Below, in pieces: positions 22,086-36,700 of a stretch of DNA of 59,152 nucleotides. This DNA comes from Phoronis australis (Eukaryota > Phoronida > Phoronidae). Numbering within the stretch: the first letter of the stretch is position 1; every line of letters begins with the position of its first letter. The position numbers were made by a program, and so were the translations under genes. The notes beneath the pieces were generated by a model, which was not told the DNA's origin, did no database searches, and saw only the letters and a program-made list of their open reading frames with translations. The stretch is taken from assembly GCA_002633005.1 (NCBI GenBank), contig NMRA01000197.1:665290-724441 (forward strand), given 5' to 3'.

Positions 22086-24666
22086 CGTGATCAGTGCAAT
22101 GCGCGGCCTGTGCACGTCGGGTACTACGTGCACCAGACCGCCTGCAATTACAAAAAAATGTCACAATCTTTGCAACAGAATACCTTCGATACATCACCGT
22201 TTGTGTTCAGGTCGAATAACGAAGAATCAACAAGTATATCACCAGCGCAATAATAGTGTTGGTTTTACGTCCTAATAAAACGTGTTTGGGATTATTATCG
22301 CTGTATGGGATCATTTTCACAAAACACGTCGCTCATAGTCGGCTGGTGACTGGTAATACACGCAGTGTTGACTTACGTAGTAAACGGGATGGAATAGAGT
22401 TCTTGGAGTAACCAACTTTGCTTTGAGATATAAAACAACAAAATCATTTGTTTTAGTTATGATTGAAACAACATCAATTCACCAGCATTAGTCAATTCGT
22501 ATGATCACCGACTACATACGCATACCGAGGCGGGTGCGACGGGTGGGAACGCACCCCCTCCCTTATTTCGGGTCCGCCTTAGCAAGCCGAGTTGTAATCA
22601 TATTACCTGTACCTATGCTCTTGAATTACTAGCATAATACTATTTTGCTAAAAATAATTTTCGGTGTAAATGAATGTTTGTTAGTGGTACGATGGAAAGT
22701 TTGTCAGTTATAGAAATCCGGGCAAACCTACGATTTTGGCAGCTCCTTGGTTATCTTCAGTTACAAGGAAAGCGCGTGCCGTTTGATGGGCACGCGCCTT
22801 AAACGGACCCTCGGCACCCAGTAGGTACACAGCTGTCCGATACACTGCTATCAGATGGGTCCCCTTGAAATCCAGCAAAAGGGCAAATTTTTGGACAACT
22901 ATTTTGAATCAATCCGACGTGTCCGAACGCAACAACAAGATGGGAAGTGCTTTTAGCCATTTACAACAGGTGTATGTTTACTTTGTGGAAGAATTTGAAC
23001 CCATTGTCCACAGACAGCACAATGTATGAGGAGTACGCAGACTTGACGAAGTTAACGGGGTACCAAATTGCAGACAGTAAGCTACTTTAACCGGCAAGCA
23101 ACATGAATTTATTATCACATTTTGACAGTCAAACAGTATCTATCACAGCTAAACAACGGTATCCATACAGTGACAAAACTGTTTGATTTAAAAATTCAAA
23201 ATGAAATTTCAAAAACCGGTTTACAGTTTTTGAAGTTATCGCTTCGGCATTTTTCATCTGTTATTTTTTTCATAAAAAAGTATTAAGATTTGATAGTTTC
23301 TCATACAAAACTGGAACATTTTAAAAACAATCTTATAAGCGCGTTTTGGATAAAGGTGCTCAAAGCATGATGATTGAAAATTTGACATAAATGCCAATTC
23401 CGAGATGCAGTTTAACTAACCATTTTTCTGGAGTTTGACATAACCCTAAAGAAATTAGTACGTCTAATATTTTGAGAGAAGTGGTGGTATTGGTGGTATT
23501 ATATAGCCAGTCAATCAGGTGTTCGGTTGTCCAATGTTGTCTACCAAGGCATATTCATGCATCATTATACACAGAGGTTTAACGTCATTTCATTCCAGTT
23601 TACTTCACTTTTGTCACTGTATCCTGCATTGTGACTCAAAAATGTGTGAGATCCTGTGTTCAAAGACTGTCAAATGCGTCAACATACGTTTCACGTATAT
23701 TTAGCTTTTAGAGGAGTCTCCCACTTAAAATGAGAGCCAAGACGCCACAGATTACTTTGAACACTGCCACTAGCTAAATACACAAAAATGAATATTTTCC
23801 TTTTTGTTCATTTCCAAAGAAAGATAATTTTTGACAATGAATGCATTATAATAAAAATCATCCTAACTTTGCGTGAAGTATATGCACATCTATGGGACTT
23901 TTTCCTGTGACGAGGGTAGTAGTTAAAATCGATGGTTGAAGTCCGGGTTTGGTTCGCTTCCTTTAGCTTCGCTCCCAAGTCACATGCTGGATACCGGCTT
24001 GAAGTGACGATGCGTGTAAATCAAGAGAACCCGCAGTTTACCTGTTTTACATTTTTAATAACAGCCGTGAAATATACTCCTCATTCCTGTGCTGAATTGT
24101 TTCTGTTAAAAATTATACAAAATGGGTTCACTGAACCGAAGCTTAAGCAACCTTTATTCAGAGTCGAAAATACAAGCTATGTAATCTCTTTACACGGGTA
24201 TTAGCCTGCAAAGAACTGAATGAGGTACATGTACGTGAATGATCCAATGGAAAACGTCTGACTAGAGAAACTGGTTTCAAGCAAATGGAGAAGGGTTCAC
24301 CGCTTTGACCCTTTATAGTGTTTGATTTGAATGATCAAACAATAGTGCCTGGGTCACCATTGAATAAAGCTATGAAAAGGCATTTGTTTGTGCAAGACAT
24401 TTTCCTTTAGAAAACGTGGGAGCGAGTTCATTTACAAAGGGGCGACCTGTTTACTGAGTGATTGTTTTTACCTTTATTTTAAAGTGTGGGTCACTTGGAG
24501 ATGCAATGAAATCTATCAATGGATTTATGTGTGACGTTCTTCACATAATCACTCTGAACACAAATATTCACGGTTTGGACCAGAGGCCGTTACACCCTTG
24601 CCTACCAGGAAACAATATGCGGTGCCCCTTTCGACTTGACCTCATCCAACAACATCTCGGCTCAAC
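22086..24666. other. Intergenic stretch upstream of the receptor gene
   Basis: Contains one exon-like segment (22957-23076, listed separately) and otherwise no supportable gene. No clear TATA or initiator could be assigned to the receptor start at 24667, and its 5' UTR and promoter should lie in the last few hundred bases. A short hairpin, AGCGCGTGCC/GGGCACGCGC, lies at about 22770-22797. Confidence 0.45.
22957..23076 (+). other. Possible orphan exon with tyrosine-rich cytoplasmic-type sequence
   Basis: The segment is bounded by TTTTAG and GTAAGC and is open in one frame with phase 1 on both sides, like the exons of the receptor gene. It would encode about 39 residues including NLNPLSTDSTMYEEYADLT and TGYQIADS. 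Such Tyr/acidic stretches occur in juxtamembrane parts of receptor kinases and phosphatases. It is isolated from other exons, so it may be a remnant of a decayed receptor copy or chance. Confidence 0.25.
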
Positions 24667-24721
24667 ATGGCCTGGCAGTTTTATTTTCTAGTTCTTTTCC
24701 TACCTGATTTGTCTGCTGCAG
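24667..24721 (+). CDS. Receptor exon 1: start codon and signal peptide
   Basis: The ATG sits in CTCAACATGGCC, a good Kozak-like context. The peptide MAWQFYFLVLFLPDLSAA has a short N-region, a hydrophobic core and small residues before the expected cleavage site. The donor is GGTAAGC at 24721/24722, phase 1. The 6.6-kb intron 1 contains a LINE and Penelope-like remnants. Confidence 0.75.
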
Positions 24722-27700
24722 GTAAGCACATAAAAATGGTGTTGTCTCGCCTTGAACAGGATCACCGTGTTAAGATTTTAATAGTTATGCTTGTTCTAAC
24801 TTAAATACACGTCGGCCTAAAATTGATGTGGCCTGGCTCATCATATACGGAAATTGAAGCTCCATGCAGCCCCATCTTTAAAACCATTGGATGATGTTCA
24901 GGAGTCAAACCTTTCAGCTGTTTTGTTTTTAGCACCGAGATTTAGCGTTTGCCACTTCCACATGATAAAAAGGGATCGAATGCATTTGGTTGCTTCAACG
25001 ACCGGAACTTTGTTTTTTTTAAGTTTGAAGTACATCTAAACCAATTGAACTAATTAGCACTGCGTGGAGTTAACTAGTGCATACAGACAGCTGTCGAACT
25101 CACGTTTGATTTCGTGCAGTGTTTCATTCAAAAAACACGTCTACATTCCCAGTCACCTGTGTCCTGACTTTTTTGGTTACGGGTGCACAACGTGTTCATC
25201 AATTGTTTTGAAAAGAAGTTATGGACACTTAATTTTTTTTTCCATAATTTTATTCTTCAATAATATACATTAATAATTTTTAAAGGGTGAAAGGGTGAAC
25301 AAGGAAAAGGGGCAAGGACTTTCACTCACACACTCGCACACTCATTCACACACTTCATCATTTCATGATAATACTACTAAACAATATATGAGTTAAGTAT
25401 ATTACAGATATTACAGATTCATTGCATGGCAGCACTGAGGCTCTCCCACATTTTAATATTAATATTGTCCGGTTCTTTTTGTTTTTGAAAATTAACTATT
25501 GAAATTTTAATATATTTTGACATGAATATTTTAAGGGCAGACCAATCTGGATGCAAGTGCTGTTGGCTACGTAAATAAATAAAATATTGGGCGATAGTGA
25601 TAACATAATTAATCAACAGGGAGAATTCAGAACCTAAATGGCAAAACATGATTTCATTTTTGGTTATTCTGACGTCTTCCTTAAGGGAAGATGTCAAAAT
25701 ATCCTGAACATTAATCAACAATCTTTGCACTACATCACAAAGGTAAAACATGTGTTCAGTACTCTGTACTAGATTACAATAGGGACATTTATCTGAATTA
25801 ACAATCTTCATCTTATATAACAAAGAGTTAGTATACACTCTGTTATGTAACAACATATACTTAAAAGATTTAATGCATGGTTCGAGGGGAAGTGTAAAAG
25901 GCAAGGAATAAATTTTTCGGATATCTTGTTTGGAGTAATGCTGCAACAATTTTTCATAATTGTCTGGTTTTTTGCAATACTTTTGTATCAAAATACTCTT
26001 GATTTTTTCTTTTGGAATTTTATTATAATCTAAGCAAATTTTATTGTTGCAGCCAACCAATCGCTGATGACCTTGATCAATTTTTCTAGATAAAACAATA
26101 CATATTGAATTAAAACTCAGAATTTGAGAATTTACCAATTTATATTTTGCCTTGAGCACCTCCCACGATAAAAGCTTATTTTCAGCATCAAGAAAGTCAT
26201 TGATGAAACATAGCCCATTCTTAGCAAACTCTTTATAATATAGTGACTTATTATTAAGTGTTATCTCTCTGTTATGCCATATAATCTGATCACAAACAGG
26301 TACATCTTTGAAAGCATTATGATTCAACTGTTCACTCACCGACAAAACCTCTCTATAAAAAACATCATTTACTGTTCTACATAGTTTGCTTACTTTAAAA
26401 TTACATGACCACAACAGTTCACCACCATAATTCTTGAGGATATATTGTGGATAAAACTTCCAACTTCCACGTTCAGGAGACTGAAGTCTTTTAACCCAGT
26501 TGACTAAAAGGCCTTCCTTTATAAGGGTCATGTCAGGAAATTTTAAACCACCATCTTCATGAGAAGCCATTGCAACGCTTTTCTTTATTTTAGGTGGTTT
26601 CCCTGCCCAAATAAAATCATTTAAAATTTTATCTATTCGTTTGCACAAATCCCTTGTCAATCCAAGGACAGATATAACGTGAATCAATTTGGGTAGCGCA
26701 AAAGCTTTAGTTATGACAATTCTTCCCTTAATTGTTAATTTTCTTGTTTTCCAAATATTTAGAACTTTCCTAAGTTTCGAAATTTTTTCTTCAAAATTTT
26801 GCTCATTTTTTTCTTTTTCATATTTACCGAAGTAAACGCCCAGACATTTAATATTTCTTTTTGGCCAATTTATATCATACATTTTCTTAAGTTCAGACTG
26901 GTGGCCTAAAAACATTCCTTCGCATTTTCGCTTATTTAGTTTAAGACCAGACACGTCACCAAATCTTGTAAGAAATTTAAAGCATTCTGTTCCTGAAACT
27001 TCATCCTGAATAAATAAAATTGTATCATCAGCATACTGGGCTATTTTTACTTCATGCCCATCAATACACAATCCTTTGATTAAGGGGTTATTTCTAATGT
27101 AATGGCTCATGAGCTCCACACACAGTATAAACAATTGACTACTTAAGGGATCCCCTTGACGAAGACCTCTCTTAACATTAAAATAACCACATGTAAATCC
27201 GTTGTTTTGAACACAAGACACAATATCGTTATATATTGTTTTTATACGGTGAATAAATTTGGGACCAAATTGAAAGGCCCGAAGGGTTTTCTGAAGAAAG
27301 GACCAATTTAAACTGTCATACGCTTTCTTAAAATCTAAGAATATAATTTGTCCATTGAGATTTTTATTTGTATAATACGATATTATGTCCTGTATTAATC
27401 TAATATTTTGACCAATAAATCGTTTTGAAACAGCCGTTTGGTCTGGATGAATAAGCTTATGAATGTACTTATTTAGTCGATTGGCAATAACCTTTGTAAA
27501 TAATTTGTAATCGCAATTTAATAACGAAATTGGTCGCCAATTTTCCAGATTTTTTTTTTGTTTTAAAACTATAATTTATACATTCCAAAAGGAACAGTTT
27601 AATAGCATCCCAAAATGTTTTATAAAATTCATATCCTAAACCGTCATTGCCTGGTGTTTTATTATTTTGGGATTGTTTTAAGGCTTCATAGAGTTCATCT

Positions 27701-30700
27701 TCTGTGATCTCTTGTTCTAATAATAAGGACTGGTCATCTGTCAGTACTTTGTTACTAGGAAGAGTGAATATGTCAGGGACACTTAATGACAAAACAACAC
27801 TTAACCAGGTGACATTAGGAATCAACCTGTCGGATGAAAGAGTGACTGTATGGGATCTAGTTTTAATCATTCCTTGAAGTGTATCTCGCAAGTATTTCTT
27901 CCAAATTATTTATACCTCCACTTGTACCGTTTTCATTATTTAGTAAATTAGGATTAGGATCTAAAGATCCGTGTTGTGTTGTGTATGTTTACCTCCACAT
28001 TTAATCATAGAAAGTTTCTCATACCTTTCTGTAACTGTTTTTGATGCTTCAAAATGAATTGCGAATATCTTTCATTAATGCCAGGTTCATCCAGCAGTAA
28101 CACAAAAATAAGTGGAAACATCACAATAGAATGGTTTTAGAATATCACGAGTGTTTCAGTCTAGTCAAAATTCCATTTGATAACTCCTTATGTTAATGTA
28201 AAACATTTAAAAACAATACTTACTAAACAGTTGAGGAGAACAATGCAAAAACCCAGTGCTCAGACAGTTACATAGGTGGAACGAAACAGTCCATAAAAAT
28301 GCGTACGTCATAACATCGTCGTCCTAGTTACGGAGACACTTATGATTCGGGTATTTTTAGCCACCAATGCGCCACAGGACATGATTTCAATACTGATGAT
28401 GTCACTATCCTAGACGTTGAGGAAGACTGGTTCAGAAGGGGTGTAAAAGAAGCTCTCCATGAGCACCAGTAAAAAAGGGGGTTTAAGATTTGATTTGTCA
28501 CACGTATGGGATGGTGTTCTGACGTCAATGCCACGCCGTCTGGTCAAAACGCAACTAATTGGCCAGAATAACGATAACGTCCCAAGTCAAGCTGAAGTCC
28601 GTGAGATCATAGACTATGAGATGCGGTCGCAACGTCGCTAATTTCTTGTAATTTTTTAAATTTTTATTCCAGCATTAGACTCAAATTTTATCTGTTTTCT
28701 CAACTGGATGTCTCAAAATTTTCATGCTTTTATCTTTCCAGTTAAAGTGAATAACTACTAGTTTCCTAGAAACATTTTGCTTTTCAAAATTGTTTCTCCT
28801 CCAGATACAGAATACAGCTTGGTTGATATTTATCCTAGACAACAAAGTTAAGTTTACGTTCTTCCACACAAGCTCGTGTTGCTTCCTTTCTTAAGAACTT
28901 TGAAATAGTTATATACATAGAAAGGTTGATACAAAAAGTGTTCTAAAAAGTGCGATTAGTCTGTGTGCAGCTTTCAATCATTATGTTTGTGGAATGTGAT
29001 TGTGTGGTACGAGATTCGGAAATTCCTATTCTTCTCAACTGCACAACACGATTTAATCTTACTAAAGATGGTTCGAAGGCTTTATTTATTTTTTGTTATT
29101 TTTATTTAGTAATGCTCTAGAAAAGAGACGAACCCCAGTTAAAACAGAAGTCAATAGCTACCTTTATAATTACTGTGTGCTAAGAAAAATTTAGCCTCAT
29201 CAAACTTTTTTGATAAAACCCTACTACTTATCTACAACAACCATGATTTTAAAAATTAGATGATGTGTGCATGCGTGCGTGCGTGCGTGCGTGCGTACGT
29301 GTGTATGATGTTTTGGCTGCAGCACACATTGCAGTTGATGCATTTGCTTTGTTTTGAGAAATAAAGTATAAAAATACACATGTCGAGGGTTATGATTGAT
29401 TTATTTAGTGTTTCCAATAGTTTGTTCATTTATACACCATAATGACAAGTTTCTTATATAAATACTAACAATCTCAAAAGTATCAAAATTACAGCTCTTA
29501 CCTGTCATGGCAAACAGCACCTCCAATACACAACCTTTCCCATGCACTGCAGAAACAATAATGCCGCCAAAATCACTGAGGTCAGGCTAAATACCTCTCT
29601 TGGAGTGAATACAGAACCGGTTTGAACTAGTTACCTTACACATTTACTATTTGAAATTACCACCAGAAACAATGTCCTAACAAATCAGCAGTTCCAGACA
29701 ACCAAGCCAGAGCACCATGGTTCAAATCCTGATAACATTAATTTTTTTAGAAACGTTAATAATTTCTAAAATATATAAAATACACCACTATCACATAGAT
29801 CTCCATGATAGCAAGTAGCAGCATATATTAGTAAAAACAACAACTGTTTTAAGTCGACTTGACATGTTTCGTTATCATCAGAAGCTAGAATACAGTGTGC
29901 AATTTGATGGTTCTGTTTCTTGCCTTTTCAAAATTACGGGAAATACGTCGGTTCCGAACACACATGTCGTTGGTTGCCATTTATTTAGTGTTTCCAATAG
30001 TTTGTTCTTATCTCGCCGTATAGTCCTTGCTTCTTTCCCCTTTTTGTGATTGCGGTCCTGAGAAGTCTTTTCCTGGTGGCAAGAACATCATGAGGTGATG
30101 TATTGGGTAAACGAATATATACCGTTTGTTGGGTTTTACGTCAAGATTGCTCAACAAAAAAACTCAACAAATTGGTGAATGATTACTGTGTAGACTTAAG
30201 AGTTGTATTAACATTCAACTCTCTAAAGCTGTCGAATTTATTTAACCCTGGGGACAAAATTCGTATGGATCTAATGTCCAGGGTAGTGTACAAATTTATC
30301 TGAGCTGGATGTGGCTCGATCCAGTTATATAGGTGAAACTGCTCGCATATTGAAAACCAGGACCAAGGAACATCTAAATTCCGACAGACGTTCATATGTA
30401 AATACTCATCTACAGAGCAACTATCATTGTTATCAGCAGTGCTCTTCCAAGACTTTGCAATAATAGACCAGGCATTAACAACACAGGAGGCTTTACACAT
30501 CAGTTGGTGCAAGCCCAATCTCAGTAGGCAACTGGCACACCACAGGTTGTCATTGTTGGTCTAGTTCATTGTCACTTCCTGTAACTGACTGTATCTGTGG
30601 TTCATTACTTGCTGCTGGGCCTATCTGGGTGGCCACTGTATTCTCTCTTCTGATGATGGTGTTTGAATAAATGACACCGAAGCATGTCAAGTCGACTTAA

Positions 30701-33700
30701 AATCGTTGTTGGTTTTATTAATAAATGATTAAGATAAACAGTCAATTTTCAAATTAAATCTGAAAATTGTTATTACGGTTTTCTGAAATATCGGCTTTTC
30801 GTTAGATTTCCGTTTCATGAAAAGCATAAAAGTCCTATTTTTGATAGACAGTAATGCAAAAGTGAAACATTTTAAAAAGGATTCTAAAGTGTTTTGGAGA
30901 ATATTGCATAAATCATACTATTACAAAATCGACGTTTGTAGTAATTTTCTGTCCGCTTTTCATTTAAACCAAGGCCGTTGTCTTTACCATTTAACTACGC
31001 TTAAAATAGTCTGCTATTTAATGCATGGGATTTGTCTTAGTGGCAGAGGGTTCCGGATGCTCTTTGATAGGAAGTTGGTTCGATTTCGCGCTTCTTCTAA
31101 TTTCTGTAAAATATAGCATAACAAGTTCTGCCGAAATCTGTGTGTTGTAATTATTCAACTGTTTTGTTTGGTACACTGGTATATATATATTTTTTCGCAT
31201 CTCATTTTTCTAATCTGTCAACTGCGAGGTGACACATAAAATATCCATTTTGTTGTATTTGAGCAGTACTACATGTATCTGCTAACTGCAAATACTAGCC
31301 ATGTTTGTTGCAGTGAGTACAAACATTGCCTTGCACAAGTCCACTCTGCAGTTCGGGACGGCTCATGAAGGTGTGTCATCACGTGCCGTCGATGGATCCA
31401 AAAATACCAGTTACAGGGGTGGTAAGAGCTGTTCACACACCATATATGGACCACAATCCTGGTGGAGAGTTGACCTGGAGAGTGTTTATGCTGTCTACAC
31501 TGTCAAATTAACAAACAGAGAAGAAAAATATTGTAAGTCAAGTGTAAGTGTGGAAATGTAGAAGTAACCTACAGAGATCAGTGCCCTCTTGCACGAATCA
31601 GTACCAGAGAGGAAATCGACTAATTTCCTTAAATCCATCACGTATTTTGAGCTTGTGAAAACGCTGATTGTTTCAGTTTCATATCTAAGTCATTTTTAAG
31701 CTTTGATACAAATTGAAAATGGATTCGCGTTTAATTCTCAATTTCACCGATAACAGGAGTTTTCATGCAACCATGAGAAGAGTCCTTCGTTGACACCCTA
31801 ACCGGTCCAAATTGGGCAACTCGACGTTTGCGCACCTCAGGAGCTGCCGGTTTACATCAAAGAGAGGTTGCTGTTGTGGTTAAAAAAATCACCTCAGGGT
31901 GCTGATGTTATCGTTCTGTAGATAATCAGACACATCATAAACACATTGGGGGCGACCATATTATTTTAAAAATTTCGGTTTGAAAGTTTGTAAATAGTTC
32001 GTGAAAAGCACACGTGATTAGCTTTTTGAATTCTGAAAATTGGACAACCTAGAGCGTTTGTTTAATGTTGCAAGACGATGTTCCTCAATAATTCTGCTGG
32101 GTGTGCAATATACTTGGGCCAATTACCAAGCCGCCATCCATTTTGAGGTAAGCCAAGTGTCATCGACAATTCTTGTCATGACGCTCCTAATAATCTAAGG
32201 ACACAGTCCCTATTTATTTTCACTGAACTCAGGTCTTTGAGTTTTGAGTTATATTATTAGAAATTGCCATTAATCAAAGACGATCTCATAATAAAGATGA
32301 AAGGGTAGAAAAAAAGATTTCATCTGTGAGTAAAGAACGACAGAAATACGCAGTGGACTTAGGGAACTTAGTTGAGTCATTATTTGGGATTGTTTCATTC
32401 GACTGGACAAAGAAGCTCTGTACATGTACGACATTCGGTGTTTGGTTTTTCCCTTTAGTACAATAGTTGTTCCAAACTGCATGTATTTGAAAGAATTACA
32501 ATTGCTGCACAGTGAACTTAGTTAACTACTCATACTGCGTGCAATATTTGCGATCTGCTTTTTGCTAGTAGTTTCCAAGAAACTGAGAAAATAAAAATGA
32601 TATAATCTGCCACAAAAAATCCTGGTACTTTGATACATTCCTTATGAACTTTTCTTTCTCGGTCAGAGAAATGCACCAAGAATAGTGTAAGAACTACGTC
32701 AAAATATGACAGATTTAAGCTCTGCTGGTTCAAAACTTCAGAAACAGTAAAAAACCTTGAATGTGACGTATTCATAAAGTAAGTTGATAAGAATTTTAGA
32801 GACACATATTGATATACGAAATGGCTATTTTATTGTTCTGTGACGTATATCACTCCCGCTGCTGTATCACAAGTAGGACGGTACAGTAACGCTGGGGTTT
32901 CAGTGCAATAAAACTGAATTTTGGAACAAATTGAATCGGTCTTTTCAGTAAAATAGAAAGTATAATGTTAAATTTGGTTGAATTTTTGAACTTTGACCGA
33001 TTACATTAATGTAATGCCAAGTAAGATAAAGTGTGTCAGGTGGCGTACTTCGAGCAGATTGTAAAAGGTTCAATTCAGCAAAATGTGTCCTTACGAATTG
33101 AAAAAAGAAACTTCTTAAAACTTACCGTACCATCGTCCACGTTTCATCTTGAAAATCAACTTGACGTCTTTAAGCCACAACGAGACTCGAAGACCGGTTG
33201 AGTCAAATCACTTCTCTCAGAACCAGAGACATGATGGATTAGGACAAGACAGATCCGGAACATTGCTTTAGGACCCGAAAATCATTCTCGACAAATATGC
33301 AACACCTGTTACAGGATGACCCTGCACTCGTCAGAACCATCGGTGGACTGCTCAGCAACGACGTTGTTTACCGACGGATTAAGATCCTACAGCGTACGCA
33401 GCTTCGATAGACATGGGCACATTTGGCGAAGAGTGGATGAAAGACATGGTGATTGTTCGTTTAGTCGAGTGAGAGTATTTATAAGATGGGGTGAAATACA
33501 TTGGAATTAAGAATAAGGTGTTTTCATAATGCACGCACCGAGGGGGTTGTGCTCGGGGGCGCTCGAACGAGCCCCCATTTGACGAAGTGAGCAAAAAGGT
33601 CCGCCCCAGAGAAACAAAAAGATCGAGAAAACACGACAAAAGTCTACTAAAGAGACAGGAATTCGTCGAATGCTCAATTCAACGCTCTGAACATACGCCG

Positions 33701-36700
33701 TTTTTAGGCCCGTTTTTAGTAAAAGGTCCGCATTCTGAAAAATTCGAGCCTCTTGTCATTTAGGCCGGGTGATCGCATGTTCACATCCATAAAAAAACAT
33801 TAATATCGAGCTCTACACGCTTTGAAATTTCATTTGGAATCTTTCGGCAAGCCTCGGATTTTAAATGAAATTTCCAAGAGGTTTTGCCCATGTCATAACC
33901 TGAGACTCGGTTGGGATTCTCTATCTACTTTGTTCATGACTTAATAACCTTTTGTGTCTAATGATTTAAATATATGAGTATTCTTTCAGACATAACTCTA
34001 TCAAACTTTGACATCCGCGTATCCAACAATTCTCAACTGTCAACTAGCGACCCCTTGTGTTATCATTACGCTGGAACTGTTGGTAGAGGTGCTACAGAGC
34101 AGATCACATGTAATGAAGCTGTGTATGGTAGATACCTGTATATACGGCTACGAGGAGCAGATAATCCATTAGTTATCTGCGAGGTAGAAGTTTACGGCGT
34201 ATTCGTCTCAGGTAATAGTATCCTGTGCTGAAATCCTCAATTTATAATTGGTGCCCTTTGACTTATAAAATCAATATTCTATTGCCATACGTTTTTCATC
34301 AAAATTGCCGTTTCATAATGTTCATTGGCATCTTTTTAAGTAGAAAGGCGCGTCGACTTCTGTGAACTAAGTTCTGTTCAAAACATTTTCAATGCCATTT
34401 AAACAAGTTTTAAACCAAACTGCTTCAGAGTCGCTTATGTTTGGATTTGATTTGTTTGAGCACTTCCTGGTATCAAAGCATATAATCTTCATATTAATTA
34501 TCGCTCCATATATCACTAGCCCGTTTTTGATATACCTCATGAAGGTACATGTAAGCGAAGGAGTTTTTCACCTTGAAAACACTATCTAAATAGCAAGCTT
34601 TCAGATACTCTTCAAATGATTTACTGAACATGATTTCTTTGTAGATTTAGTCGGTGGTGTACTAGATTTTGGTGAGGGAGATGAGGTCAGTCCGACACAT
34701 GATAATCTTTTCCAGACCGCCACTTTCCCCAGAGGTGGGATCCTTATAGGATGGCAAATACGAGCGAAGAATGCTGGAACATTCTATGCTACGATATGGA
34801 AGGAAGAGGCAACAAAGTGGAAACTTGTTAAGAAAAATGAAATTGTTGTTGGACAATCAGGTAAACATTAAAGTAGAAAGTCTAATTAAAAGACTACTAC
34901 GTTTTTTAATGGTTTACTGAGCAATACCGTCGTCAGCATTTTCTGATATTCTTTACGTCTATACGTTGAATGTTTGTTTGTATTTGCAGGATATCAGACT
35001 TACAAGTTACCAGAGTCTGACAGATTCTATGTCCACGCTGGTTACTTCATTGGCTATGAGTATCCCAACACCAATACACATCAAATACTGTACGTGTCAC
35101 ATAATTACTACTACATGCAAACGATACGAGCGTGTGGACATGAGGGGCCAGTGTCCGTGGGAGAAACTGTGGATAAATGTTCAACGACTTACGTTCGCAC
35201 TCCTGCATTACGGGCAATGGCTGTACCGCTCTCGTATTTGCGTTAGTATTTCGTATTGATTACTGTATGCCTTGACGCTATTTCAGTCTGGTGCATAGGG
35301 GAACAATCATAAATGCCTGATTTTAATTGTTACAATTTTGAGAATTTTGGAAATATCAGAAAACAGTTATCACTTTGCTGACCGCCAACTTATATTACTT
35401 TGAAGCGCATGTCCGTAGTTCATGAGGAAATGAGTTGATTTTTATACCACTATAGCAAATCAGTTATAGCAAAGTTCATCTAATTTAGATGAGTGTTATT
35501 TATATTGGTGACTTGATTCGACAGCACACTTCTTACATTTAAGCGTAAGTGTTCAAACATTTTCGACACCCACTCACCTTTTCGTACTTCCATATAAAAT
35601 AATTTGTATTTCTGCAAAAGCTTGCACGATGTACACACATACATTCATGTGGTTTCGAATGGTGCCACCTGTAAATAAAATCAACGGAGGCTAACATTTT
35701 ACCAGCGACGAAAAAATACGTGGCTCTAATGTGTACCCATCAACGAAACTCTTTACTCAATGAAAGCACGTCCCTTACTGTCGTCATGATTTCCTGATCA
35801 GTAGCAACTTAATTGAACTAAATCTGGTCACTTTCATTACTATAGAGAGCCAAAATTCCGCTTCAAATGCGCAAACTTTCAAAAGCGGAAACTTCCTGAT
35901 CTTCTTGCTCATTTGCAAGTTCAATTTGTTTCCACCCCAGTTCAAAGAGCAAGCAAGATGTTGCGCTCAGGTGCTGCTCAGTAAACAAGTAACCGGTGAT
36001 TGACGGGCGCAGCGTGGAATCCCAAACCACGCTTATCTTTTGAGGCGTAATCGTTTCACTGTCCCGACATGTGGTGTTTTTGACACTTCCCATTATCTCC
36101 AATTCGGTTTACGGTATAGTTCACTTGCAACAGATATAAAAACTTGAGTAAATAAAAACGAAAGTAAGAAATTGCAGCTAAGGGAGGTCCACGGAGAGTC
36201 TCATTGATGGCCATTTCAACAATAGGACGAGGCGCAGAATTACAAGTTGATGTTCCCATTTTTCTTTCATAGAAGTGAACCATTTATTAAAATATCTGCC
36301 GGCATTTTGTGTTTAGTTATTTGCCGGAGAGTTGTCGCCGCTTCTGTTTTAATCTGCAGAGGAATAAAGTTGCTAAAAGAATATGAAGAACAACATTCTT
36401 TGTATCGGTAGTTAACAAGTAAAGTTTCGATTATCGTTCAAAACACTATCTAAATGATTTCAAAAACTATGTGAAATCCTCGTTGATTGAAAGTTAAGTG
36501 AACTACACAAAATACAATGTGGATTTTAAACCTTAACAGTATATTTCTTTTCTTGAATTTTGAGGGTTGCCGAGGCTTAATGAACATAACGTTTTGTGTT
36601 AGTACGAATTTAATTTAACTAATACTGATCCAGACGTTGAGATTGTCTGTTAATATAGGACTAGTGTTTGGTATCCTATGGCAACATGCAGTCGGATGCC

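Noticed and set aside
31533-31561. Extension of exon 2 to the donor at 31544
   Set aside because: It would leave exon 2 in phase 0 and break the join to exon 3, whereas the donor at 31533 gives a phase-correct FTP domain.
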